A stretch of DNA of 64,000 nt from Centroberyx gerrardi (GCF_048128805.1 NC_136010.1:17922980-17986979), one strand, 5' to 3'; numbered from the stretch's first letter, positions 1-13,290 are shown. The notes: a model not told the origin generated them from the letters alone. Program-made: numbers and translations.

Positions 1-344
1 CTCTCTGTTATCTACAGCCAGTGGTGGTCTGGAGAATCACACTGACCTCAGTGGTGTGTCTAGGAAATGCTTATCTGTAGTGCTGCCACTGCTCATTTCC
101 TCTATGGCTCTAATGGCTCTGAGGACTAAACCTACCCTGAAATTCAAAAGCAAGCTCTTCAACGTTAAAAGATAGAATACTCATTTTCTGTCTGAAAATG
201 AAACATGAGACAATTACCAAAATGACATGGATTATGTATTTTTTTCTGTACCAGCTTTGACCTGTAGGATTACTCTTTAGAAAGGGAGACAGCCTCAGCT
301 GTCAGACCAGCTATCCAATCTGGTTTGACTAGTCAGTGACATAC

Positions 345-3300
345 CCTGATGGCAGCTTTGTTGCAGTAGACCCGAGTGACAGCCAGCCAGGTAGGCAGGT
401 CAAGCATGTTCTGCAGAACCTCTTCATCTAACTCCAGGTTGGACAGCTGCCCCTCCCCCTTCAAAGTACTCAGGTTGATCTTGTCTGGGGACAGATTCTT
501 GGTGAACCTAGGGAAAGGAATGAGATCAAATGTTATTCGGGCAGGGGGAGGTTAAGGGGCGAAAAACATCCTATATCTGGAATAGGTTGTTTCAAATAGG
601 CTTTATCAGGGAAACACCTGACATTATAGAAGGTATACTTCATTTGATCCCTGGAGATAGAACGATACAAAAGTGAAAACTGAAGCTGGGTTACGCCGAG
701 CTGAGCCAGAGAGTTGTACTCTAATTGAAAAGTGTTGCAACTGAATGAGTCATCCTGGGCAGCTGGAGCAGCCTCTTGGCTAGATTCTCACAGCAGTACC
801 CTCCATCTGGCTTAACCTCTCCACAGGTGCTAAAATACAACACTGACAGCCAGGAATAGACTACAACCCATCGTAGTGAAGATAGCAGCAGTTGGAGCAA
901 ACTAACTTGTTAAGTATATCATTTCACATACCCCATGACTGGACACTGTTCTGACACGTCTACATCAAAAAATGTCCACATAAGGTGGTAGAATATGGAG
1001 TACTTCATTTAAAATGTGTCAGAGGCCAACCCAAAACGCTGCTGAAAAACCACTAGCTTATTTGCCAAACAAAAGGGCTACAGAGTATGACTCACAGTTT
1101 AGTAGGTTAATGATATAAATGAATGTAATGATGATATGTGAATGTGGTCCAAGTTGTCAAAGATGCTTAACCCCAAAAGTTTAATGTTATTAGATCTAAT
1201 GCCTTGTTGCACCAGATAAGCCAGTCAAAGCTTACACATGCTAGTTGTTCACTGCCCTATACAGTGAACAATAGCACCAACACCACTGCTCTACCCTCCT
1301 CCCCAATTAATTTCAATCACAATGGCCGGCCTGTTGTGATAATGTTCAAGCGAATCTTCTATAATGGACAAAGACTGGGTCATTACTTTCCCCATCTGAA
1401 CGTTTCATATTACTCCCACACTATTCAAGCCCATTTAACGGTTCGATCGTGAGGTGTAGAACAAACTTACAGTTATAGTTGCCATGTCAGAAAATAGCTT
1501 GGGCTAGTCTGTACAACACATGGCATTGTAATATGATTCTGTTTTGGATGAGCAGATAAGATCGAAGATGGTTTAGGATATAATATAGATCTACATTAGA
1601 GCAAAGGCTATAGTAGCGCTATTATTTATCAAACTAGGCAACAGTAAGCCAATTGTAAAGATTAGCGTGGTTTAAGCAGTAGAGAAATTCCAGAGCTTAT
1701 CAAAGGCAGCAAAAAAGAAGTCATTGTACAAACTTGGCTTGGAGCACAATATCTTGGTTTTACTATTAAACAATACGAAAAAATGTGTTTCAAAGATTAG
1801 CACAAAAAGGTTCACACTCAAAATGGTTAATTTACAACCAGTGGATGAAGAAGTGCTATGAAAGGTTTAGGCTACGTTTGTGTGTTTGGAGCAAAGCAAT
1901 TATAGCAGCTGGACACTTTCTTGTCATCCATATCGTACAGACTCTTGTGACTAGCAGGGATGCATTGTATGCTTGGTTAAGACTGCTGATTTGATTTTGT
2001 CATCATCCTGCCTGAGGAAAGGAATATACCAAACTGAGAGACGACTAAGTCTTAAAACAAATACATGACAACATGAGTGCTGCCCAAAGAGAGGTGAAGG
2101 AAGTCACTGATTCGGCAGCTAATAAAGAAATATCAAGAACATCATGGAATGACAAAATAGACTGAAAATGTCCAACAGAGATGATTTCTAACAGCAGGAT
2201 GCAAGATAGTTGAAAAGGGCATATTAAAATGCTTGGACTAAATCCCATCAAAGAAACAAGCTACGGTCCAAAAAATGTATTTGCTTGTATATGTACCTTT
2301 GTGTCCACTGTGTGTCTATCTGCAGCAAATAATTATTTTAATTATTCAGCAACCAATACAGGAAACAAAAGGCGAATAAGCGTCAGTCTATGAGAAACCC
2401 CTGTTTTAATAAACATCCACTGTCCAGGCTAGTGATCAAGTTTGGCCTTTACCCCATTCGGCTGGGGTAATAAAGACCTTTAAAACACATTTCAACATCG
2501 TCTTTCCCACCAAAATAAATATCTTAGCAACTGTCAGTACTGCCAAACATGCAGCAACAGCGAACGCAACAAGGATTGCAGCAATACAACTTACAAAAGG
2601 GAGACTGTGCATCACACAGTAGCAGGCTGCATGTCTCCTGGGCAGTGGCACAGCACTTAAAGGAAGTGAAACCAGGTGTAGAGAAAAGGCTGCAGTCAAC
2701 GCTGGTCATGATGCTGAAGATGACTGCAATATAATATCTGACTATGTGCTGCAGGAGTGAGATTGCCACAAGCTGCTGGCTAATCTCTAGGCATAGGCTG
2801 TCTTCTACTAAAACTTTACTTCACATCTGACCATAGCAGCAGTGCTGACTCAATCACAGCATCAGCCACAGCCCTCAAGTCCCTTTGCTGATTCAAGTCA
2901 ACATGCAGTAGAGAGCTAGTCTTCATCTTTGCAGAGGGCAGTTACCCATTTTTTCTTTTTACCATACCATGCCAGATGACAGGTCACAAAGTTATCACAG
3001 AGGTTAACACAGGTCTTCTTGTCCAGTGTTCCTCTAAACTCATTTAGAGCTGCCCGACTGTGTCAGGATTGTCTGAAGTGTTTTTATATATATAGGCTAC
3101 ATAATGTGGCTAATTCAAGGTAAGACTAAGTAGGTTACTAAACAAAACGTCTGTCTAGTGATTAAGAACAAGCTTGGAATAGCACCCACAGCTGAAGTTG
3201 CAAGCATGTCTACTTTTAAACTACAAGTATCGGTATCAGGGTGTGTGAAAACTTGGTATAACTGTATTTCTGTTATATTTTTTGTAAGTGAAGAACATAA

Positions 3301-3938
3301 TATTTATAACACTCCCTACGAATTTAGGACAGATGTAGGCCTAATTCTTTCATGTAACTTCATGTTAAACAGACTTTTTATAAACGTCACTGTCACAAAT
3401 ATTTTGGCCATTTTGAGAAATCTATTACTTTTAAGGATTTGTCTATTTTTGCCACTCTATAATGCAGTTAATTTCAGCTGAGGGTGTGTTTTTGGATCTT
3501 TCTGCCTAGGACTTGGCCCAACAACTGCATACACACAACTGAACAAGCACAACCTTTTCCAAGGTCAGGGCTCAGTAAATACACACACATTCAATATACA
3601 CTGCTGATTTGAATGGTTAAGGCTTCAGACACTTGTGTTCGGGGCACAAAAAGCATAAATCTGTAAAAGCTAAAACACTGCCTCCATAATTGTCACAATC
3701 TCACAAGTTATTGTTTAATCCAAATTATCCCTGTGCTTAAAGAGATTTGACTGCTTTAAAATCGTATCATTCATAAACCCAAAATAGGAATGATACTTTA
3801 AAAAAAAGTTAAATAAAAAATAAAATGATAAACCTCTGCAATAGGTAGTTTACTTTCACCCTGGGTAGTTATATACCCTTTTTGGTGGCAGGAGTTATCT
3901 GCAGAGACTCCAAAATTTAATCCTGATTTTGTCCTTTC

Positions 3939-3983
<45 letters not shown>

Positions 3984-4564
3984 TCCAATTCTAAAAATAG
4001 GTGAATTCCAGCTACTCAACCATACATCCCTTTTAAGTCTAACACTAGTTCAGAATGCAGTAGTGAAAGTTTTTCATCTATAAATGAGAGCAAATATCCT
4101 ATTTCAATTTCCATTCCGAAATATTGACTACTGAATGTTAGAAAAGATGGGGGTGATGGGGGATATTAGGGACCAGACTGTATCAGCTTGCCAAAGCAAA
4201 TAAGATAGTAAATAAGCCTATTTTATCACTACTCAACACACATATATAAACTTAGAAAACTGATATATCAAAATCATGATTCAGGTCAAGGTGGTTTGCT
4301 GCGTTCACAGTCTTCACTGAGACTCTTTTAGTAGTCTTTAGACTACTCTCTTTAGTCTGCTATAATGTGTAGCGTTAAGCTATCTGGTAGTGTGAAAATC
4401 TGAGTAGATAATGTTAGCTAACTGACGTTAGCTGTGCTGTTTGCAATACAACGAACATAAACATGAGCCAGCTGGGCTAGCTAGCTAACACGTAACGTTA
4501 CAGCCAAAGATGACACTTACCTGGACAAATGTTTCAGAATTTGCTTTTTAATAATCCCGGCCAT
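345..4564 (-). CDS. UHRF1BP1: UHRF1BP1 (BLTP3A), first two coding exons; partial
   Basis: Bridge-like lipid transfer protein family member 3A, a VPS13/chorein-type protein thought to move lipids at membrane contact sites. Coding exon 1 is 4521-4564 (ATG at 4564 reading leftward, begins MAGIIKKQILKHLS) with a GT donor at 4520-4519. Coding exon 2 is 345-507 (acceptor AG at 509-508, donor GT at 344-343) and reads FTKNLSPDKINLSTLKGEG through NKAAIR. The exons join in frame to 69 codons and form the conserved N-terminal chorein segment. The intron is about 4 kb and carries a TAGA microsatellite. The rest of the gene lies beyond position 1. The paralogue UHRF1BP1L/BLTP3B has a nearly identical N terminus. 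The residues TRVYCN and the neighbour ILRUN favour UHRF1BP1. Confidence 0.9.
508..4520 (-). other. UHRF1BP1: UHRF1BP1 intron 1
   Basis: Intron between the two coding exons. I see no further exon in it. It contains a TAGA tetranucleotide tract at 3941-3982 and, near the 5' end (4411-4500), a cluster of GTTAGC / GCTAGC / AACGTTA words that recurs on the ILRUN side of the promoter. Short open frames inside it show no recognisable protein. Confidence 0.75.
3941..3982. repeat. (TAGA)n microsatellite
   Basis: About ten uninterrupted ATAG/TAGA units within UHRF1BP1 intron 1. Confidence 0.95.
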
Positions 4565-5923
4565 TTCTGTCTGCGTTCGTGTCGAAGAATATCAGCTGCT
4601 TTTTACTTAAATACACATATACTATCTTGCGGGTATCTCAATAATGTGCACCGCACTCCACGTCGCATCTTGCTAGCCTCTGCTGGTACAGCCCTCTGGT
4701 AACGTTACAGCCTAGCTGCCTGGGCAACGTCAGGCAGGCTCCTTCCACCGCCGGCCGGACAGTCAACTGGCCCCACACTCCTCCAACACAGACATAAGTC
4801 ACATACACGATGCCATCTGCTGGACTTTCGGGGGAGCATCCAGTGGGAGGTGGTTAAGAAAATCCCACGAAGCACGCCAAAATATTTCAATGAAAACAGA
4901 AATAAGACAAATATAAACACCGTTGCTTGATGACAACAAGTATGGAGAGAAAAGGTTATGCACTGGTTGTTGCATAGTGCTGTCCTCGTACTAAACCTCC
5001 TTGGCTGTAGTATGTAGCCTCCTCCTTGCGTAAATCTCACGTAAAATGCAAAAAATGTTTCATCCTTTCTTTTCCCAGCTACGTAACTTGCGTAACCCTC
5101 TTGATAACAAGCGACGGGAGGGAAAGTGTCAACTAGCAACCCCTGCTGGCTGCATGTAGTCATTACAAAAAACCCCATTGCTCTTTCCCCCCATTGCTCT
5201 TTATTGAATTGAAATATAATACAAAATCAACCATTCATTTCGTATAACTTGTTAATATCACAATTAGTCTTCGTAACATAAAAAAAACAAAGCACTGAGA
5301 TCAATAGTTACGATTTAAATAAACGTTTATAAAGAACATTTAACATCTAAATAAATAGAAACAGAAAAAATGAAATAAGTAAGTTTGGGTAAAATAACAA
5401 ATGCTCAATTAAATTAATTGCATTTTCTTAAACTAGACTTATGGTTTAATTGCTTTCTTATTATTATATTCATAATGCAGACGACCATACATTTAAACAG
5501 AAAACAAGCAAGAATATTCACATTTTTTATCTTCCCGTGGACAAAAATAACAGTTCTCATGAATGGCATGAGCTTTGCTAGGACAGAGGGGTTTGAATAA
5601 ATTAAGCTAAACTACAACCTACCGCAAAGTTTATGATAATAAAGGGTTGGGAATACCACAATTTCGCAGCCCCTAAAGTAATTAAAAGTAATTAAAAACA
5701 ATAAAGAAGACTGTATTTGATTCAGTGCAGGTTGTAAGTTTTTATTTTTTTTTCTTCCAAGCAGAGGTCAGCCTTTTCTTATCTGGGCCTGTAGTACTCA
5801 GGTACTACAACTGTCATCATGTGACATGCGCACTTGGCGTTGTTATTGAGTTTTGTTATGACAAACCGAGGCCTCGGACTAAATTAGGAGAGAAGCCCCT
5901 GTCTCTGTCCAGGGAAATCCGCG
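4565..5923. promoter_or_regulatory. Head-to-head promoter interval between UHRF1BP1 and ILRUN
   Basis: The start codons of UHRF1BP1 (minus, 4564) and ILRUN (plus, 5924) face away from each other across about 1.36 kb, so this stretch must hold both leaders and probably both core promoters. CpGs are fairly frequent near both ends. An E-box-like CATGTGA and an adjacent ATGCGCAC, resembling an NRF1 half-site, lie at about 5819-5832. I see no clear TATA box. The middle part (about 5200-5700) is AT-rich and unremarkable. No exon of SNRPC, which separates these genes in human, is visible. Confidence 0.6.
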
Positions 5924-8900
5924 ATGGAGGGCATGGATCTGGACCTGGACCCAGAGCTCATGCAGAAATTCAGCTGCATGGGCACGACAGATAAAGATAT
6001 CCTTATATCGGAGTTTCAGAGACTCCTTGGGTTTCAGCTGAACCCAGCTGGATGCGCTTTCTTCCTGGACATGACCAACTGGTGAGCTCGGGGACTTGCT
6101 TGGCCTGCTGTGTGTGTGGTCACTTAACGTTAACTAGCTAAGTATAAAGGTTCTTACGATACAAAGCCCATGCCTTCTGGGGAAATTGATTAAATCATAG
6201 GAAACTTTCTCGTTTTCAGACGACTGCTAATACAGTAAATGATAGGTTGACGTTAGGTTATGTAGCTAAGAGTGGGTACACTGACAGCTAGCGTTAGCTA
6301 ACGTAACGCTGAATGCTAACTTAGCTCAGCCAGTGTCTCTGACTTTTGATTGCCTGTCAGGGATTCAGTGGAGGGTAAACATTTAAACTGTTTAGCTTAC
6401 CTTCTTTTTTTATTTGAGACATAGAGTTCACCTACTTTCTAGGTTGACATACACCCTTATGAAATAAATTCGTAGTATGTATCATTAGCAAGTATCAAAC
6501 CGAAACTTTCACTAAGATAGGGGCGAAAAAGGCATAAATCAGTGGGGGGTTTTTCCTGAAAGAGTAATAGTATTTTGTTAATATTCGTGGTTGTTTGCCT
6601 CATGATTAGCTACTGACTGTGGAGGTCATAGTTCACCCACCTTTAATTTACGACAATTGTGTCACTGCTGGTGGTCTCGTGTACTATTTTTGGTAGTAGG
6701 TGTTATCAAAAGGTCATTCATGTTTTCTCCCAATCTTTAATGTGTTGTTCATTCTGTTAGTAAGCAACGTGCTACGCGTCCATTATTTAACGGTAGCATG
6801 TTATATTTCACCAGCCATCCAAGAAGACCTGTTAGTTACGTGTCTGCCACAGCAGCAGCGTTGCTAGCTGCAGCTATATTACGTAACCTAACGACACGCC
6901 GCTTGCAGTTATCTAGCTGCTCAAAGCTCGTACAACAGTGTTGCAAGCCTGGTGAATATTTACCTCACTGTGCCTGTACAAAGTAATCTCGATCAGAAAT
7001 TGAAATTACTTAACCAGCTAGCACCGATGGGCAGACTCGTGACAAATGACATGTCCCAACGTTTTTTGAGTGATGCAAAGTCCCGATGTGAAAGGAATAT
7101 TTAATTCGTGAAACTTTGTTGTTACCGTTTTTCTCAAATTATCTTTTATATGATAATAGGCCTATGCAGGATGACACAAGCAGTACTGGCTGTAGTGTGA
7201 GGAGCTGTCACGTGATGTCGTGTAATAGCTTCCCTGGAACGGGCCTTCTAAAAATAAAACTGCTGGTTTATGTATGACAAGCGTGTCTCAGGGAGCAGCC
7301 ATTCTGAAACTCACTTGGTTTGCAGACATCTCAGTTGGTGGCCACAATTTATGGATTTGAACTAGTCTATGGTGTTGTTTACTTCTTTTCACTTTTAGAT
7401 GTGTCATTGGAAATGCCGCTTGAATAAAAAGCGATGCTATGAAAGATTTAATTCACTGCAGTTAAATGGATGTAAAGGAAATGCTGAATATGATAGGCAA
7501 TATCCCATAGATCCCCTATTTAGTCTTCATGGCTGTTGCATCATTAAGGATTCCCTCTTCACAAATACTCCCTGTGTCTGTACTGATCACCTAGATTTCT
7601 TCCTCCTTCTGCCCTAGGAATTTACAAGCAGCCATTGGAGCCTACTATGACTTCGAGAGCCCCAACATCAATGCACCATGCATGTCCTTTGTGGAGGATG
7701 TGACGATTGGGGAGGGCGAGTCAGTTCCACCTGATACACCTTTCACAAAGACCTGGAGAGTACAGAACACAGGTAGGTCAGAACTGACATGCCTATTTCT
7801 GGGGGGGGAAATGGCTGTGTTTAAATTTGTTACAGTATAGAGCTAACACCGGACCTATAGTAAATGAAACCTAAAGATAAAACCACTTCCTGGACTAGTA
7901 CTAAGGCATGAGTTGTCGTGATTTGTCATGCTGAGTTCAGTACAACTATGTGTGTGTCTTACAGGTGCAGAGTCGTGGCCTCCCGGGGTTTGTCTGAAGT
8001 ACGTTGGAGGGGATCAGTTTGGTCATGTAAACATGGTGATGGTGCGGTCTCTAGACCCCCAGGAAATGGCTGATGTTAGTGTGCAGATGCAGAGCCCCGT
8101 GTCTCCTGGAATGTACCAGGGCCAGTGGAGGATGTGCACGGCTACTGGACTCTTCTATGGAGGTGAGGACAGCAAACTTCACACCACAAAGAAATTTGAA
8201 TTGCTGCTCTGCTTGATTCAAGAATTGAGTATCAGACTTTAAACGCCTTTGCACACTTCTTAAGGTTCAGCAGTACCGAGATCAGGTTTGCTAGATGTTC
8301 AGGCTTAGAGTTTAGTCTTTTTTTTAAATGTTATTTTCAAGGCATGTCTGCTTTATTAGAGAGAGGTGGAGAGACAGAGACCCAGACCCAGAATCAAGTC
8401 CATGTTGTTGTGACTACATGGCCCACTGAGCACCAGGATTCCCCCGATGTGTTCAGTACCATTGTCCAGGCAGGGTAGCCCCAACCAAAGTTGTCATCCC
8501 ACCTATGAAACTGCCATCCTTTCAATGAAATACTGGATTTATTTTCTCTATCTTGCTGCATGTCATAATTGTAAAGATTTGCTCTGCGCTGAACCTGAAA
8601 TAATGTACTGCCATTTTCAAATAGACTAATTATCTACACGACTAAAGCCATCCCATTGGACGACAGTTTCGACAAGTACATGTCTACTGTTGCCAGTGAA
8701 CTGGGCTGCTGACATGCAAGATGTGATGCAGTTAGCAGCGGTTGACAACAGGCAGGACAGAAAGTTAACTGTCAGATGATTCCTGCATGCATTCAGTGCT
8801 GAAAAAACTATTAAAAGATTGGATGGGCCATCAGTTGCGAATTAAATTAGCACAACCTACTTAAGTAAGAGTCGTTCATCTCATTGATTTATGTCTTCTT

Positions 8901-10823
8901 GCAATTTAAGGTGCATGATGGATGCTGACAGGAAATCCTCCAAGACATGCCCACTTAGGCCTATATTCATCAGTTTAAGGATACCCAATTAAAATGAATG
9001 CTAGGCCTGAATATTTAATTTAGGCTTTCACAGTGATGAATCCTCACCTTACACTGTCAGATGCCTTGAATTTTGGAAAAGTAAGATCACTAATCTGAGA
9101 GCAATAATGAAAAACTGCTGTCATGGGGCACTTCAAATTCATCTTAGATTTTGGGTTCTTCTGCTTAAAGCCAGGCATAGAGAATGAGGATTTGTGGAGG
9201 AAAGGTATCAAAAAAGTATATTTTAAAAAAAAAAGAAAAGGTACCAGCCCACCATAGCAGAAATATTTCAGTGTCTATCTTTTTTCTTTCATTTTGATAA
9301 AAATATTACAGAGACTAAAATGGAAATATAATGAAATCCATTACTCGTCACATAACATTGCACTCCAAAACAGTGCACACAGCTGATTCAGGAGTCCAAC
9401 TGTGGAAATACAAACAGGGCTGGGCCCATAATATATTTTCCCTTTCATATTATGTTTTTGTAAAAATCTAATACTACTGATTAGGGCTAGGATGGCATAT
9501 TGGGCTGCTATTGGCCTTTTATTAAAGATCAGTTATCAGGCTTTCATTGTCATCCACCTCTGACATTATGGATATGATGCAGTTTGTTTGATTACCTACT
9601 GTGTACTGCATTTGATTTGATATTTGATTTGATTTATTATATAACTGATCAATACTACCCTGGTTGTCTATGGGAAACCCTTAACCTGAATGGATTCTGT
9701 GACATTTTGATGGGATTCCACACATGTGCATCAATATGTTATTTTTATTATTATTATCATTATTAATATCCTGGGTTTCAATGCAGAGTTTTGGTGTCCC
9801 ATGTTCTAAATGTAGTTTCAGAGGTTTTTCCACCTTGCCAAGGAAAACCCTGAATACTTGTTGGAATTTTTAATGTTTAGCCTAATTTTGGGGGAGTTTT
9901 TGGCATGAAAATGGTCATGGTTTAATCCAGAAATATCTGTATCGGTTTAAAAACCCATAGCGCCTAGATCTGTTGTGTGGCTTGTTCAAGATGCTGATCT
10001 CAGAAAATATGGTACAGAGTTGTACCTTTTGCCCCAGTGACATAAGGTACAACTCTGTACCTTATTTTCTGGCAGTGTTAGTTGCTTTCTACATGATGAC
10101 GTGCTGTTTGTTTCTCTCGTCAGATGTGATCTGGGTGATCCTGAGCGTGGAGGTCGGAGGCCTGCTTGGCGTCACGCAGCAGCTTTCTTCTTTCCAGGCC
10201 GAATTCAACACCCAGCCTCACCGCAGCCTGGAGGGAGACTACAACCCCTTTGCCTCGCCGCAGAAGAGCAAACACCCCAGCGGCAACGACAACAGTCTCC
10301 ACGATGACAGCAGTCATAAGGACGCTGAGGAACATTGGCAGGGCGCCCCTAACCAGCTGCAGCAAGATCAGAATGGACTTTCACACAATTCAGTGAATAT
10401 AGCAGCAAACAGTCTACAAAGCAATCTATCAGTAGTGACTTATAACCAGGTAAGGGCAAGCAGATTCCCCACATCACTGCTAGCATGACACACTACCAAG
10501 TGAACCAGGGCTGGGGTGAATTCCTCATTCCTTCCATAATAATCACAAGAATAATTTCCAAAACCGGAAATCTTTTGCTATTTTAAAAAGTTGTTATATC
10601 TAATCTGTAAAGAAATTGTTGAGAATGATGGGTCTGTCATCCTTATGGAAAGTGCAGTTCGGATTTTTTTGGGGGGATTTTTTTTTTGCGTGAATTGAAA
10701 GTAAATTCATCCCAACCCTCAGGTCAGTATTGCTATATTACATTTCCTGCATTACTTTTTGTGTTTAATAATTTCCCTCCCCTGCAGGGTATACACGGGC
10801 CCTATCCATTCGGGCACTCTTAA
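5924..10823 (+). CDS. ILRUN: ILRUN (C6orf106), inflammation and lipid regulator; complete coding region
   Basis: Five coding exons: 5924-6081, 7618-7772, 7965-8162, 10124-10449 and 10788-10823. They join in frame to 290 aa; human is about 298. The protein starts MEGMDLDLDPEL and ends YPFGHS before TAA. All introns are GT-AG. Residues of about 25-60 form the UBA-like helical region (FQRLLGFQLNPAGCAFFLDM). Residues of about 75-185 form the NBR1-like FW domain with its tryptophans (KTWRVQNTG, SWPPGVCLKYVGG, GQWRMCTATG, DVIWVILSVEV). The C-terminal third is Ser/Asn/Gln-rich and likely disordered. ILRUN is reported to bind IRF3 and limit p300/CBP-driven antiviral and inflammatory transcription; that role comes from family knowledge. 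The start was chosen by match to the human N terminus. It is divergent from UHRF1BP1. Confidence 0.95.
6082..7617 (+). other. ILRUN: ILRUN intron 1
   Basis: Intron with GT donor at 6082 and AG acceptor at 7616-7617. Its first 250 bases carry repeated GCTAGC / GTTAGC / AACGTTA words (6126-6140, 6249-6320), like those at 4411-4500. No other gene is seen in it. Confidence 0.75.
8163..10123 (+). other. ILRUN: ILRUN intron 3
   Basis: About 2 kb intron, AT-rich. Its only notable content is the 28-bp-arm hairpin at 10001-10071, about 50 bases before the exon 4 acceptor, and a TTTGAT-rich patch near 9600-9640. Confidence 0.75.
10001..10071. repeat. Near-perfect palindrome, 28-bp arms (ILRUN intron 3)
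   Basis: Left arm 10001-10028 and right arm 10044-10071 are reverse complements at 27 of 28 positions (one T-T mismatch, 10010 against 10062), with a 15-nt loop at 10029-10043. The core words are GGTACAGAGTTGTACCTT and its complement. Similar GTACCTT palindromes are common in fish genomes, which suggests a short MITE. A structured RNA is an alternative. Confidence 0.85.
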
Positions 10824-13290
10824 AACATGGGGATTGTCAAGCAGCGCTGCACCTCTGGAGTCCGTCACACCGATACGAGAAAGAAGAGGCTTTACCGGTA
10901 GCTGGTGGAGAGTCTGGAGATTCATACAAACACTTTATGCAAAGTCCGTCTCCACTTCAGCTACACTTTCAGCAACCAGAGGCCAATGCTCTTGACGTAC
11001 AGCTCAACCAACATCCCATATCCACTGTATGCATGTGTGAATGCTAAGTTAAAAAAATGAGTGCTATGAGTCTTTTTTTGAGAGATAACTTTTTTCTGAA
11101 CTTTTATTTGGGGTTTTTTTTTTTAGTTGTCAGAGTGCAGATGGAACAATGATGACAGGAGTGTGTATGTGTGAATTTGTGTATGTGTGTGTGGTGCATT
11201 GTGCAACCTGAAAGAGAGACTTGGGAGGAAAAGCCATTTATTTTGCCAACTGATTCTCCGGTTTCTGCTCTGACTTTAAATTGGTTGGTTTTCTGGACTG
11301 ATTCGGCCTATCTCCATCTAATAACATGGGTGTTTCTGAAACCAACCATAGGACTTCACTGTTTACTTTTTATCTTAATTTTTTAATGTACACTTTTTTA
11401 AGACATGGAGAATAGAGACAGCCTCCAGGAATATATCTAATGCTGTGTGTAATATGGGTAATTTCTAAGGAATGTTCATTTAAAGGCCAGTCAAGTTTTA
11501 CTTGTTTTTTCAACATGACCCATGCATCCCGGTCAATAATTTCTATGCTATCGTAGTACCTACAAGTTGAGATGCAGTATAATATTCCTCCACTAGAGAG
11601 AGTCATTCATTAACATTTTCAGTTGAAGATAAAATCCCCACTACAAAACAGAATTCACATATATGGCTCCTATGATTTTGGACAGTTTTGCCTAGATTAG
11701 TGTGCATGGATAATTATGTTCTAAAGCTAGAAGTTAGAGCCAATAGTCTAACGTGTTTTTTTTGTAAAGCAGATCTTTTTGTAGCTACTTCAGTGGCAGG
11801 AAGCAAACATTGGGAAATTGAAACTTACTTGGTATAAAAACTCAAAACAGAGTCAAGAAGGTTGCACACGATGAGAGCTATACGTGTCCTGTACCAAATT
11901 AAATTACAGCCATAGTTTGTTTCATGAAGAGACATGTTGTCAGCCTGTTGTAAGAGTTCCTAATTGGCCACATACTATTATAAAACATTATAACTTATCA
12001 ATAATCAAGCCAGTTAGTAAAGTGTTACCCAGTCATTCTCTGGATCTAAGCTTTAGTAGAGTTTTGCATGTTTGCAAATTAAACTGCCCCTGATAATAGA
12101 ATTAATGTATGGAACATCTGATTTAGGGTGTTTTTTCATTTTTGTAAGACGTACCTTTTGGGGTACATGACTACAGTAACACAAATTCTATTGAATTCAA
12201 GTCAAATGCGTGGCGTTGAAGAATTTAGATAATTTTTTCAGACATAAATGTGTTCTGTGGCATTGTATAACTTGGTGAATTGTCATTTTAAAGCAGTCTT
12301 GTGAAGCCTCTTGCTTTTATCATCTTGAGTTGAATGTATTTAATGAATGTAGAATAATAGGCATAACATTTTTGGAAAGCATTTTCATTTACCCAAAGAT
12401 TCTACATTGTATATTTGCCTTGAACTGACACCGTTTGATTTTGTCTGGATTTTCCTGTCCCTTGTTAAAATTATGCTAAGGGCATTCCACATCCGAGTAT
12501 CAGAGTGTTTATGTTGATCATCAGTGAGCATCTCAAATTAAACAGATCTGAAATTGTAATCTCATTTGCTCATTCAAGATGCAAACTTAACCAAACAAAC
12601 CAGTAGTATAAGGATCAAATGACATTTACAGTTGATTTTTCCTTAAGAATTGTTACTGAATGCTCAACTTGCACTAACTGGCTGATCTATGCACTGAGTA
12701 ATGCGGCCTCCATGCCAAATACGCCTGTTCAATAGTTTCTCCTCCTCATTACGTTCATTTGTAGTTCCAGTACACTTAAGTCCTGAAGGCTTTACAGACT
12801 GTGATTTTATCTGTTGTTCATAACCGCTTGACTTCGACCATCTTGTCAGGTGAAGCCTCATTTCAGTGGGGCACCAACAGTTGGCCCCTGGGATACTGAG
12901 CTTTGACAACATTACACCACCAGCCAATACTACAACTTGTCGCGATCAACCGATGCTTAGGATCTCCGGGCTTCTCGCCGTGTCACAGAACAGTTGTGTG
13001 TTTTCTGTCCCAAATGTCAATGATACAAGTTTCTCCCTGCCATGAAAAGTATACAATGTCCATGATGTCTTATATCGAGTGAAGTGTGCTTCTTTTTCTT
13101 TCTTTTTTTTTTTTTTGTATGTTCGTGTAATGTCTCTCTGATGTTTCCGTAGGTCAGACTGCAGAATGAATCAGTTGGCACTAAACTCATACAACAGCAC
13201 ATCTATGAGTAAGGAAGAGCAAACAGATGAAAGCTTTTTTTCTGTATGTTTGATGAACGTTTGTATGATTAAATTATCACTGAAAACAAA
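10824..13290 (+). other. ILRUN: Probable ILRUN 3' UTR
   Basis: Sequence after the ILRUN stop codon with no competing exon. The best-placed polyadenylation signal I see is ATTAAA at 13268-13273, followed by a GT-rich stretch (TGGCTTGTGTTTTCT). Other ATTAAA words lie near 12078 and 12537. Mammalian ILRUN also has a long 3' UTR. The exact end is not determined. Confidence 0.4.

Noticed and set aside
4705..5178. 157-aa open frame on minus between UHRF1BP1 and ILRUN
   Set aside because: No recognisable domain, no good start context, and it lies in the promoter interval. Low-complexity Phe/Cys composition suggests chance.
4565..5923. SNRPC gene expected from human synteny
   Set aside because: The conserved U1-C zinc-finger start was looked for on both strands and not seen.
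5725..5994. Open frame overlapping the ILRUN start in another frame, possible overlapping upstream frame
   Set aside because: The ILRUN transcription start is unknown, so it may not be in the mRNA. The frame has no conserved features.
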